Positions 1-5,375 of a stretch of DNA of 64,000 bases are shown piece after piece (the first letter of the stretch is position 1; each line of letters opens with the position of its first letter). Source of the DNA: Ruminococcus sp. (GTDB lineage Bacteria; Bacillota; Clostridia; Oscillospirales; Ruminococcaceae); NCBI GenBank assembly GCA_019420505.1, contig JAHZHC010000019.1, forward strand, positions 1 to 64,000, read 5' to 3'. The translations under genes and the position numbers were made by a program. The notes beneath the pieces were generated by a model, which saw only the letters and a list, made by a program, of their open reading frames with translations, had not been told where the DNA came from and did no database searches.

Positions 1-432
1 GTAGTTACCTGTGTTTGTACTTGCTGAGCAGTAGCCTGTGTTTGTACTTGCTGAGTAGTCACCTGTGTTTGTACTTGCTGAGTAGTTACCTGTGTTTGAT
101 TTTGTATTCTTTTTAGCTTTTTCTAAAATAAAATCAACACCGGCTTTTACAAAATCGCCCAAACTGAGCACTGCACCTACTTTTAATTTGGTTGTGCAAT
201 ATTTTTTATTATCATCTGTTACAGGCTCGTCTAATGCTTCCACTGTTGTAAATTTATTTAAATTTCCGTGCTTGTCACATGGTGGATAACATCCCCATAC
301 ATCAAACGGATTTTTACAAAAATGCATACCGTTTTTACATATTTCAGCTTTATCTTCCTCGAAAATTGTATTTTCTGAGTACTGCTTTCCTCTGCATTTC
401 AAATCCTTGTCAAATCCTTTATAGCCTATCAT
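1..432 (-). CDS. Phage-type DUF7666-like protein with Asn-Thr-Gly repeats (3' end outside window)
   Basis: The minus strand is open from an ATG at 432 to the window edge, with GAGGAG at 446-441 as ribosome binding site. The product starts MIGYKGFDKDLKCRGKQYSE, followed by a Cys-rich stretch (CKNGMHFCKNPFDVWGCYPP). This resembles the N-terminal domain (DUF7666) of phage proteins that open with an MxGYKxF motif and then carry pentapeptide-like repeats; the family call is from memory of the pattern. From about residue 115 the chain becomes repeats of the form NTG-x-x-SAST, encoded by 27-bp DNA repeats at 4-98. The start overlaps the upstream gene by 14 nt, so the two are probably co-translated. 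Function is unknown. Confidence 0.7.
   Translation of the reverse strand, partial: MIGYKGFDKDLKCRGKQYSENTIFEEDKAEICKNGMHFCKNPFDVWGCYPPCDKHGNLNKFTTVEALDEPVTDDNKKYCTTKLKVGAVLSLGDFVKAGVDFILEKAKKNTKSNTGNYSASTNTGDYSASTNTGYCSASTNTGNY
4..98. repeat. 27-bp in-frame tandem repeats
   Basis: Three full units (4-30, 31-57, 58-84) and a partial fourth (85-98) differ at only a few bases. Each 27-bp unit encodes nine residues on the minus strand (pattern N-T-G-x-x-S-A-S-T), so the repeat is a coding repeat and not a CRISPR. It continues past the left edge. Confidence 0.85.
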
Positions 433-643
433 TTGTATTCCTCCTCACATTTATCAAAAGATCAACCGGCACTGTTACATCCCACTCTCTGCCTGACATA
501 TCCTTTAGATGTATCGGGATTTCAGTCGGTAATTTTCTTTCAATTTCTTTAATGGTTTCGTGCTTAACAATGTTCCTGTAGTTTGGTTCCGCCATGCAGA
601 CACCTACAAGCGTTACCACGGCTCCGATTAGTACGCCGATCAT
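419..643 (-). CDS. Small predicted membrane-anchored phage-type protein
   Basis: A 74-residue protein beginning MIGVLIGAVVTLVGVC: residues 2-17 form one hydrophobic segment, followed by a charged soluble part rich in Lys, Arg and Glu. Its ATG directly follows the stop of the HTH-like gene (645-920), and its 3' end overlaps the start of the DUF7666-like gene, so the three form one minus-strand transcription unit. The AAGG upstream is only a weak ribosome binding site, consistent with translational coupling. I do not recognise a family; small membrane proteins of this size are common in prophage modules. Confidence 0.6.
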   Translation of the reverse strand: MIGVLIGAVVTLVGVCMAEPNYRNIVKHETIKEIERKLPTEIPIHLKDMSGREWDVTVPVDLLINVRRNTNDRL

Positions 644-644
644 A

Positions 645-920
645 TTAACACCCTTCTTTCAGTTTAAGACTTCTAAGTTTTTTCAATCGACTTTCAAAAT
701 CGGCAATATCAATACCCCATGCGCGAAAGGCAATACGTGTATTTACATGTGCTCTCAAACATGGTCGCTTCTTTTCTTCTGCCATCAGGTCTAATGCTTG
801 CTCCTTTTTCTTTTTGGCGGTTGCTGGACTGCAAGAGTACAATTGCATAATCTCCTGACTACCTATTTCAATTGACTCATAATAAAGTCTTATCGCCAGT
901 TCAATATCAGGATTTCTCAT
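645..920 (-). CDS. Small helical phage-type protein, possible HTH
   Basis: A 91-residue protein. I chose the ATG at 920 rather than a TTG six codons upstream, because an AAAGGTGGTGA ribosome binding site lies immediately before it. The segment IGSQEIMQLYSCSPATAKKK reads like a helix-turn-helix (a 'search for specific site' pattern with Ser-Pro-Ala-Thr at the turn), and the C-terminal half is basic and helical. Similar proteins of about 90 residues recur in Clostridia prophages, but I cannot name a family. It lies in the same minus-strand run as 419-643. Confidence 0.6.
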   Translation of the reverse strand: MRNPDIELAIRLYYESIEIGSQEIMQLYSCSPATAKKKKEQALDLMAEEKKRPCLRAHVNTRIAFRAWGIDIADFESRLKKLRSLKLKEGC

Positions 921-951
921 TTTCTCACCACCTTTCAATTTTTATCTTCAG

Positions 952-1089
952 CTAGTCGCTTAATTTTTTTATACGTTCATAAACAGTTGAACCATCTAAT
1001 TTAGTCGTTTCAATCACATCATCCCAATTTTGTAACGCAACTATAAGGTCAGCTATTTCTTTTGGCGTGCCTGTTAGTCTGATTTCCAT
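952..1089 (-). CDS. Small hypothetical protein (45 aa)
   Basis: A short open frame on the minus strand, ATG at 1089 and TAG at 952, encoding 45 residues that begin MEIRLTGTPKEIADLIVALQ. A purine-rich GGGGGGTGAGAGGGG ribosome binding site precedes it. The sequence (acidic, amphipathic, ending in ERIKKLSD) is protein-like, and it lies in line with the downstream minus-strand genes. I do not recognise it; the opening resembles the small 'TGTPKEIA' proteins seen in phages of Firmicutes. Confidence 0.55.
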   Translation of the reverse strand: MEIRLTGTPKEIADLIVALQNWDDVIETTKLDGSTVYERIKKLSD

Positions 1090-1105
1090 TCCCCTCTCAC
1101 CCCCC

Positions 1106-1134
1106 TTGTATTTTCCCTCGCTTTATGGTATAAT
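1106..1134 (+). promoter_or_regulatory. Sigma-A type promoter for the 1165 gene
   Basis: TTGTAT at 1106-1111, a 17-base spacer and TATAAT at 1129-1134, followed after 16 bases by an AAAGGAGG ribosome binding site. It overlaps the 5' region of the divergent gene that starts at 1089. Confidence 0.7.
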
Positions 1135-1164
1135 GTAGAAAATTATGCAGAAAGGAGGAAAAGC

Positions 1165-1377
1165 ATGAATAAGACTGTTACAATAAGCGGTTTTTGTCCA
1201 ACACAAAACAAAAATTACAGCATTGACGTTACATACCTTGATGTTAGTGACTTTCAACATCCCCATAGATACATTCAGAGTTTAGCTGACTGCGTATATG
1301 GGTCATTTGGCAACTGCCCTATCATGAACGAGTGTCCACTAAGAGCAAAAGCACCCAAAGAGATAAACAATGTTTAA
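1165..1377 (+). CDS. Small cysteine-containing hypothetical protein
   Basis: A 70-residue protein with its own promoter and an excellent ribosome binding site (AAAGGAGG, 1151-1158). It contains four cysteines: one near the N terminus (SGFCPTQ) and three towards the C terminus (ADCVYGSFGNCPIMNECPL), which could bind a metal, but this is inference. It is the only plus-strand gene among the minus-strand genes at the left of the element. Small proteins of this pattern occur in mobile elements of gut Firmicutes; the function is unknown. Confidence 0.65.
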   Translation: MNKTVTISGFCPTQNKNYSIDVTYLDVSDFQHPHRYIQSLADCVYGSFGNCPIMNECPLRAKAPKEINNV

Positions 1378-1489
1378 AGCCATGCCTTTTTAGTCCCTTA
1401 ACACTAATCATTTCTCGCTTTTTCCATCTGTCTTCCTGCCAAGTTATGACGGGTGGATTATTTTTAGATATCTCAATACACGGATTCAA
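1322..1489 (-). CDS. Possible small protein, convergent with the 1165 gene
   Basis: A 55-residue minus-strand open frame with a TTG start at 1489 preceded by AGAGGTGAG. Its first half (beginning MNPCIEISKNNPPVI) is rich in charged residues and looks protein-like, but the last 19 residues lie opposite the 3' end of the 1165-1377 gene, and are hydrophobic in a way typical of antisense frames. It follows the 53-residue gene at 1518-1679 in the same direction. I rate it doubtful. Confidence 0.35.
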   Translation of the reverse strand: MNPCIEISKNNPPVITWQEDRWKKREMISVKGLKRHGFKHCLSLWVLLLLVDTRS

Positions 1490-1517
1490 GAATTCTCACC
1501 TCTCTAAAATTTGGTTT

Positions 1518-1679
1518 TTAATTAATGCCGATTGTTTTTAATAACACACTTTTAGAATCATCTAATAACAATAACGCCGATGATACTGGAATATTAGGAG
1601 CTTTTTTCTTAATGGTTTCTAATATATCCAGTATTATTTCATCTCTACCGTCCCACATTTCCGAAAATTTATATTCCAC
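1518..1679 (-). CDS. Small hypothetical protein (53 aa) downstream of XRE repressor
   Basis: A minus-strand open frame with a GTG start at 1679, preceded by AAAGAGGCG. It encodes 53 residues, starting MEYKFSEMWDGRDEIILDIL, with a balanced, acidic-to-basic composition. It begins 46 bases after the stop of the XRE gene at 1726-1935 and probably shares its transcript. A short frame (MKKRR) lies in the gap. No family is recognised. Confidence 0.45.
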   Translation of the reverse strand: MEYKFSEMWDGRDEIILDILETIKKKAPNIPVSSALLLLDDSKSVLLKTIGIN

Positions 1680-1725
1680 TGATTATCGCCTCTTTTTCAT
1701 TAAAGTTCTTAATTTCCCCCTGTCA

Positions 1726-1935
1726 TTATGGCTTATACCCGAAAAGCGTGTTAAAATCAACGTCTAAGGCTTCGGCAAGGCTGATGATTAATTCTTCATC
1801 AAACACTTTTCGCTTGTTTATCATGTTACTAATAACTCTTTCGGACATGTTCATTTGTCGGGCAAGATATTTTTGCTTTAGACCTCTATCATCTAAAATC
1901 CTCTTCAGATTTTCTGAAATAGGTGTTGTTTTCAA
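1726..1935 (-). CDS. XRE-family HTH transcriptional regulator
   Basis: A 69-residue single-domain Cro/CI-type protein. Helix-turn-helix residues are about 17-40 (RGLKQKYLARQMNMSERVIS), followed by the typical ILxLAxALxV-type helix (ISLAEALDVDFNTLFG). The likely start is TTG at 1935, because GGAGG lies 7 bases upstream and no ATG fits. A perfect-consensus promoter (1984-2011) drives it, with an operator-like motif inside the spacer. It faces the XRE gene at 2150 across a 214-bp regulatory region, as in a phage cI/cro switch. Which of the two is the maintenance repressor cannot be told from sequence. Confidence 0.85.
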   Translation of the reverse strand: MKTTPISENLKRILDDRGLKQKYLARQMNMSERVISNMINKRKVFDEELIISLAEALDVDFNTLFGYKP

Positions 1936-1983
1936 CTTTACTCCTCCTTTCTTTCAATCCACAGAATTCCTGTGCTTATTTAT

Positions 1984-2011
1984 ATTATACTCTAATTTTC
2001 TGAGTTGTCAA
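1984..2011 (-). promoter_or_regulatory. Consensus promoter of the 1935 XRE gene
   Basis: On the minus strand, TTGACA (2011-2006), a 16-base spacer and TATAAT (1989-1984). The spacer contains one arm of the large inverted repeat at 1988-2037, so a protein bound there would block RNA polymerase. Confidence 0.8.
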
Positions 2012-2037
2012 GACTTTTTGCTCAGAAAGTTAGAGTA
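1988..2037. promoter_or_regulatory. Operator-like inverted repeat between divergent regulators
   Basis: Two 17-bp arms, 1988-2004 and 2021-2037, are inverted copies with one mismatch and a 16-base gap. The core TTTCTGAG occurs in both arms and again as TTCTGAGAA at 2108-2116 inside the spacer of the opposite promoter. This is the pattern expected for binding sites of an XRE repressor controlling both directions. Confidence 0.65.
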
Positions 2038-2101
2038 AAAGTGCACAAAAATAAAGAAAAATATTTGTTTGCTTTTTATATACATTTTTTTATGTATCCC
2101 C

Positions 2102-2130
2102 TTGATTTTCTGAGAATTTTCTTGTATAAT
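2102..2130 (+). promoter_or_regulatory. Promoter of the 2150 XRE gene with internal operator
   Basis: TTGATT at 2102-2107, a 17-base spacer and TATAAT at 2125-2130. The spacer starts with the near-palindrome TTCTGAGAA, the same motif as in the 1988-2037 inverted repeat. AGGAGGTG (2137-2144) follows as ribosome binding site. Confidence 0.8.
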
Positions 2131-2149
2131 ATATACAGGAGGTGAAAAA

Positions 2150-2491
2150 ATGGGCGTAGGCAAACGCATAAAAGAACGCAGAGAACAATTAGGACTTACA
2201 CAAGCAGAATTAGCTAAATTACTTAATGTATCTCCAGGAAATGTAGGGAACTGGGAAACTGAACAAAACGCTCCCAAAGAAAAGCAGTTTCATAAAATCT
2301 TTGAAGTTCTTGACTGTGAACCAAATTTCATTTTTCAAGATTACTGCATAAAAAAAGAACCCCACAATGATAACATTGAGGAGTTCAAAGAGATAATGAT
2401 TGCCCTTGTAGAGTCTATTGATGATACTAAAACTCTGAGAGGACTTATAAGTTATGTAGAGTACTTGATTTGGTTGGAGGAGCAGAGTTGA
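2150..2491 (+). CDS. XRE-family HTH transcriptional regulator
   Basis: A 113-residue protein with a clear Cro/CI helix-turn-helix in residues 4-60 (RIKERREQLGLTQAELAKLL then VSPGNVGNWE), the classical phage-repressor pattern. The C-terminal 50 residues are acidic and helical (EEFKEIMIALVESIDD) and may serve dimerisation; there is no LexA-type peptidase domain. A strong promoter and ribosome binding site precede it. It is transcribed away from the XRE gene at 1726-1935 and shares operator motifs with it. Confidence 0.9.
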   Translation: MGVGKRIKERREQLGLTQAELAKLLNVSPGNVGNWETEQNAPKEKQFHKIFEVLDCEPNFIFQDYCIKKEPHNDNIEEFKEIMIALVESIDDTKTLRGLISYVEYLIWLEEQS

Positions 2492-2597
2492 CCGCTTTGC
2501 TCCTTTTTTGTTTCTTTAGTTCACAAAGATATTCTATTCTTTTAATCAAATATTCTTTTAGTACATTGATGTCATTAGTGTTAGGTGTGTTATCCAT
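2445..2597 (-). CDS. Small hypothetical protein (50 aa), convergent with XRE gene
   Basis: The ATG at 2597 has an AAAGGA ribosome binding site, and a perfect promoter lies upstream at 2631-2659, so this short frame is probably real. It encodes 50 residues (MDNTPNTNDINVLKEYLIKR...), a helical N-terminal part followed by a basic, Ser/Thr-rich tail. The last 47 bases overlap the 3' end of the XRE gene on the other strand, so the two transcripts are mutually antisense. No family is recognised. An extended frame starting at 2642 is not supported because it would begin inside the promoter. Confidence 0.6.
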   Translation of the reverse strand: MDNTPNTNDINVLKEYLIKRIEYLCELKKQKRSKAVNSAPPTKSSTLHNL

Positions 2598-2630
2598 AAA
2601 TATTTCCTTTCTTCTTTTTATTACTTTATC

Positions 2631-2659
2631 ATTATAGAACAAATGTTTTGTTTTGTCAA
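2631..2659 (-). promoter_or_regulatory. Perfect-consensus promoter for the 50-aa gene
   Basis: On the minus strand, TTGACA (2659-2654), 17 bases, TATAAT (2636-2631). It is the exact sigma-A consensus and points to the ATG at 2597. Confidence 0.8.
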
Positions 2660-2757
2660 TAGATATGCGTCCAAATAAACGTACAGCAAAAATTACATTT
2701 TATTTTTACTGGTTGCTTCTATAATATATAATCAGGAGAAAGAAAGTTTTGTGCACG

Positions 2758-2784
2758 GTGTCCGGTAAGACGGACACATTTTTT
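2758..2784 (+). terminator. Rho-independent terminator
   Basis: Stem GTGTCCG (2758-2764), loop GTAAGA, stem CGGACAC (2771-2777), then six T. It probably ends plus-strand transcripts from the XRE gene at 2150 and just touches the 3' end of the converging XRE gene. A TATAAT at 2720-2725 without a good -35 lies upstream. Confidence 0.6.
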
Positions 2785-2977
2785 AAAATTTTATGACATC
2801 TGACAAATCAGAGTCGAAAAATTTAGTTAAAATGACAAGGGTCGACACCTTAAAGTCTTGTTCGTTGTGTTCAATTGCGCTTAAGCTGCTTTTACTGATA
2901 CCTGTATATTTTGCAAGCCGTCTTATAGACAAACCTCTTTTTGTCCTTAAATCTTTTATATTATTTGTATAAATCAT
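2783..2977 (-). CDS. XRE-family HTH regulator (third in element)
   Basis: A 64-residue Cro/CI-type DNA-binding protein: RTKRGLSIRRLAKYTGISKS is the helix-turn-helix, followed by SSLSAIEHNE and a short LVILTKFFDSDLSDVIKF tail. I place the start at the second ATG (2977), because GGGTGA lies just upstream; the ATG at 2989 has no ribosome binding site. It faces the zinc-ribbon gene at 3097 across about 120 bases and may regulate the cargo cluster to the right (inference). Confidence 0.8.
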   Translation of the reverse strand: MIYTNNIKDLRTKRGLSIRRLAKYTGISKSSLSAIEHNEQDFKVSTLVILTKFFDSDLSDVIKF

Positions 2978-3007
2978 AAAATCACCCATAATACTATGGA
3001 CTTAACC

Positions 3008-3036
3008 TTGACTTTTTATGTGTTTTGTTGTAAAAT
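3008..3036 (+). promoter_or_regulatory. Promoter of the zinc-ribbon cargo cluster
   Basis: TTGACT (3008-3013), 17 bases, TAAAAT (3031-3036), upstream of the gene at 3097. Confidence 0.65.
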
Positions 3037-3096
3037 TTAATCAAAAGTTATAAATTAACTTATAAAAGTATAAATACAAGCAAAGAGGTAAAGATT

Positions 3097-3513
3097 ATGA
3101 AAAAATACGTTTGCCCGAATTGCCAATCCAGATGTAATAATCCTTATTGTAATGAATGCGATCGCACAATTCCAAGCAATAGTTTTGTCGAAATAGAAGA
3201 TTTAGAACAGTACCGTTATTGCAATTATTGTGGAAATAAAGTGATTGGCAATAAAAATAATTGTCCATATTGCGGAGAAATAATGTTTAAAGGGGATAAA
3301 AGCAAATCTTATCACTATGTATCAAGTTCTTCTCCAAAAGTTAAAACGTACATAATTAATTATTTTCTTTCACTTCTTATACCGATTGTCGGTTTTATTA
3401 TGGGAGCAATTTTTTTAACCCACGATGACGAAAGAGGTGTTGGAACGGTTTGTATAGTATTGGGTATCATATCAATGTTTATTACTATGCTTTTATATAG
3501 TACTTTATTGTGA
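3097..3513 (+). CDS. Zinc-ribbon membrane protein
   Basis: A 138-residue protein. Residues 5-60 hold two zinc-ribbon-like Cys clusters: CPNCQSRC with NPYCNEC, then YCNYCG with CPYCG. Two membrane segments follow (about residues 88-106 and 116-136), joined by a short polar loop HDDERG. The Cys-x2-Cys pairs suggest a cytoplasmic zinc-binding head on a two-pass membrane anchor. Its start has an AGAGGT ribosome binding site. It is the first of four consecutive genes with N-terminal zinc fingers (3097-6872). The molecular function is not known for this type of protein. Confidence 0.8.
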   Translation: MKKYVCPNCQSRCNNPYCNECDRTIPSNSFVEIEDLEQYRYCNYCGNKVIGNKNNCPYCGEIMFKGDKSKSYHYVSSSSPKVKTYIINYFLSLLIPIVGFIMGAIFLTHDDERGVGTVCIVLGIISMFITMLLYSTLL

Positions 3514-3548
3514 TACAACTAAATCAGACGAAAAAGGAGTGACAGAAT

Positions 3549-4291
3549 ATGAATTGTAATAAATGTGGTGCGGAAAATCCAAACGACGCAAATTTTTGCT
3601 CTAAATGTGGGTTGGAACTACCTTTGACTGTTAATAGTTCTACATTGGAAAACCAAATTATAAATAACTATCATGCAGGTAAAAAGAATAGAAAAGGAGT
3701 CAAAGTTGCACTTACTGTTGTTGCAGCAATTGTAATGATTTTTAGTGGGTTGTATGGGTATATCAAAGGGTGTGATAAAGAACAAGAAAAACTTGAAAAA
3801 GAATTTATTAATAGTCAACTTTATGGGAATGGCGGAACAAAGATAAGCGAAATTGTAGATGATTTTAAGGATTCAAACAGTTTAGAAGAAAATTTAGATA
3901 ACGATTCCAATACAGAATTGACTGAAGATCAGCAATACATAAAAAATGTTATATAAATCTATGGTACTTTAATAAAGAATATCTTTCTGATTATAAACTA
4001 ACAAACAGTGAAAAAGATTTATTAATATTTACTTTAGACACTCTTATTCAGGCATTAAAAGATGAACAAATAAATAGTAGTCTCACTATATATTCTGCTC
4101 TTCCAGATAGCGGATACTACAACACACTTAACGAGTTTGATAGAATATTTTTTGAGAGTCTCGATAGCTCATATAATATTATCACTTCACATTGGGATAA
4201 AATCTCTAAAGATGAAACCATAACAACAGAAGATGGAGAGAATTTCAGAAAAGAAATGGACTATCTTAAAGATTTATCTATAAAGGAATAA
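3549..4291 (+). pseudogene. Zinc-ribbon, single-pass membrane protein, frameshifted at an A-run
   Basis: The first frame (3549-3956) gives 135 residues: a zinc ribbon (CNKCGAENPNDANFCSKCG), a linker, a membrane segment (VKVALTVVAAIVMIFSGLYG) and an acidic extracytoplasmic start. It stops just after a run of six A (3941-3946). Shifting by -1 at that run opens a second frame to 4291 with no start codon of its own, reading WYFNKEYLSDYKLTNSEKDL and onward for over 100 protein-like residues. One extra A would restore a 247-residue protein. So it is either a disrupted gene, a phase-variable or slippage-read gene, or a sequencing error. The motif A AAA AAT at 3941-3947 fits the -1 slippery heptamer pattern. 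Confidence 0.7.
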
Positions 4292-4314
4292 ACTACAGTT
4301 AGAGGTGACAATTT

Positions 4315-5148
4315 TTGAAAATTTGCAGTGTATGTAAAGCACCATTAGGCTTGTTTATAAAAAAACATCTTTGTCTCGATGGATATATATGTGATGATTG
4401 TTTCCAACAAGCTAAATTACCTTTAAATAAACGCAGTAGCACAAGTATTGAAGAAATTAAAAAACGAATATTTAATAAAGCGAATGCACAAAAGCAAGAA
4501 CAACAAAATATATTTCTTAGACATGAGAGAGAAGCTAAACTTACAGAAGAGAAGAAGTATACTGATATAGAAGGTATAATTAAAATTGACTTTAAAAATC
4601 AAAAGTTTAAATTAGAAAACTCAAATGTTACTTATAACTTTGATCAATTAATCTCCTATGAATATGTTGAAGCAGAACACATGGAACAAACTTCAAAATC
4701 GAAATCTAAAAAAGACAGTAGTATAGCTCGCTCCATTGTAGGCGGAATGATTGCAGGAAATACAGGTGCCGTAGTGGGTGCAGTTTCTTCCCCTACTACT
4801 ATTGTAACAGATGGAATAATTAAAAAAATTGTTGATAAAATGCAGATCAAGCTGATTATTGATCCTAATTCTACAATATATAATTTAAATATAATTTCTA
4901 ACTCTATTGATAAGTCATCTTTTGAATACAATCAAGCATTAGACCGAGCCAAAAAAGTAATGTCATATTTTTGTAAAATTGAAGAAGTAACCAAGTTACA
5001 AAATCAAACAGAATCATCTGCTCCCCAACAGGAAACTATTGATGTTTCTGCATTTGAACAAATAAAACAATATAAAGAATTATTAGATATAGGAGCTATT
5101 ACACCAGAAGAATTTAATACAAAGAAAAAACAGCTTTTAGGCTTGTAA
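4315..5148 (+). CDS. DUF4428-like zinc finger and SHOCT-domain protein
   Basis: A 277-residue protein starting at TTG (4315), preceded by AGAGGTGAC. The N-terminal 30 residues contain C4, C7, C20, C26 and C29 in a pattern like DUF4428 zinc domains (CSVCKAPLGL ... DGYICDDC). A charged helical linker, a central domain and a Gly/Ala-rich segment (SIVGGMIAGNTGAVVGAVSS) follow. The last 30 residues (IKQYKELLDIGAITPEEFNT) match the SHOCT short C-terminal domain, thought to mediate oligomerisation. It follows the frameshifted gene by 23 bases and shares the zinc-finger theme of the cluster. The cellular role is unknown. Confidence 0.8.
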   Translation: MKICSVCKAPLGLFIKKHLCLDGYICDDCFQQAKLPLNKRSSTSIEEIKKRIFNKANAQKQEQQNIFLRHEREAKLTEEKKYTDIEGIIKIDFKNQKFKLENSNVTYNFDQLISYEYVEAEHMEQTSKSKSKKDSSIARSIVGGMIAGNTGAVVGAVSSPTTIVTDGIIKKIVDKMQIKLIIDPNSTIYNLNIISNSIDKSSFEYNQALDRAKKVMSYFCKIEEVTKLQNQTESSAPQQETIDVSAFEQIKQYKELLDIGAITPEEFNTKKKQLLGL

Positions 5149-5193
5149 AAAAATACAATCAGGAGTGACAGGAAATAAAGTTTGCAAAGCAAA

Positions 5194-5275
5194 TAAAAAA
5201 CCTCACCAGTACTGCGAATACTGATGAGGCTAAATGGAGACGAAAAAGGATTACAGGATTCCTCCTGCGCTTCCA
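5194..5275 (-). ncRNA. Predicted short minus-strand RNA A (promoter plus terminator)
   Basis: A minus-strand promoter TTTACA (5310-5305), 17 bases, TATAAT (5287-5282) would start RNA near 5275. About 50 bases later comes a hairpin (CCTCATCAGTA at 5229-5219 with TACTGGTGAGG at 5211-5201) and a T-rich tail (5200-5191). The transcript also contains CAGGAGGAATCCTG, a small hairpin. No convincing protein is encoded; a TTG-started frame (MEAQEESCNPFSS) runs through the terminator. A second cassette of identical design is at 6946-7024. Confidence 0.5.
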
Positions 5276-5281
5276 AAAATT

Positions 5282-5310
5282 ATTATATCACCATATTTCG
5301 ACAATGTAAA
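5282..5310 (-). promoter_or_regulatory. Promoter of predicted RNA A
   Basis: Minus strand TTTACA-N17-TATAAT, pointing away from the plus-strand gene at 5376. Confidence 0.65.
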
Positions 5311-5375
5311 CATATTTATGGCATTGTTCAATAAATATTAATTTTTGTCGTAAGGTGTGTCAGGAGGAAAATTAT

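Noticed and set aside
4..98. Possible CRISPR repeats at the window start
   Set aside because: The 27-bp units are directly joined with no unique spacers and are in frame inside an open reading frame.
5004..5276. 90-residue minus-strand frame starting MEAQEESCNPFSS
   Set aside because: It runs through the RNA A terminator hairpin and antisense into the SHOCT gene; a TTG start without ribosome binding site. The promoter is better explained by a short RNA.
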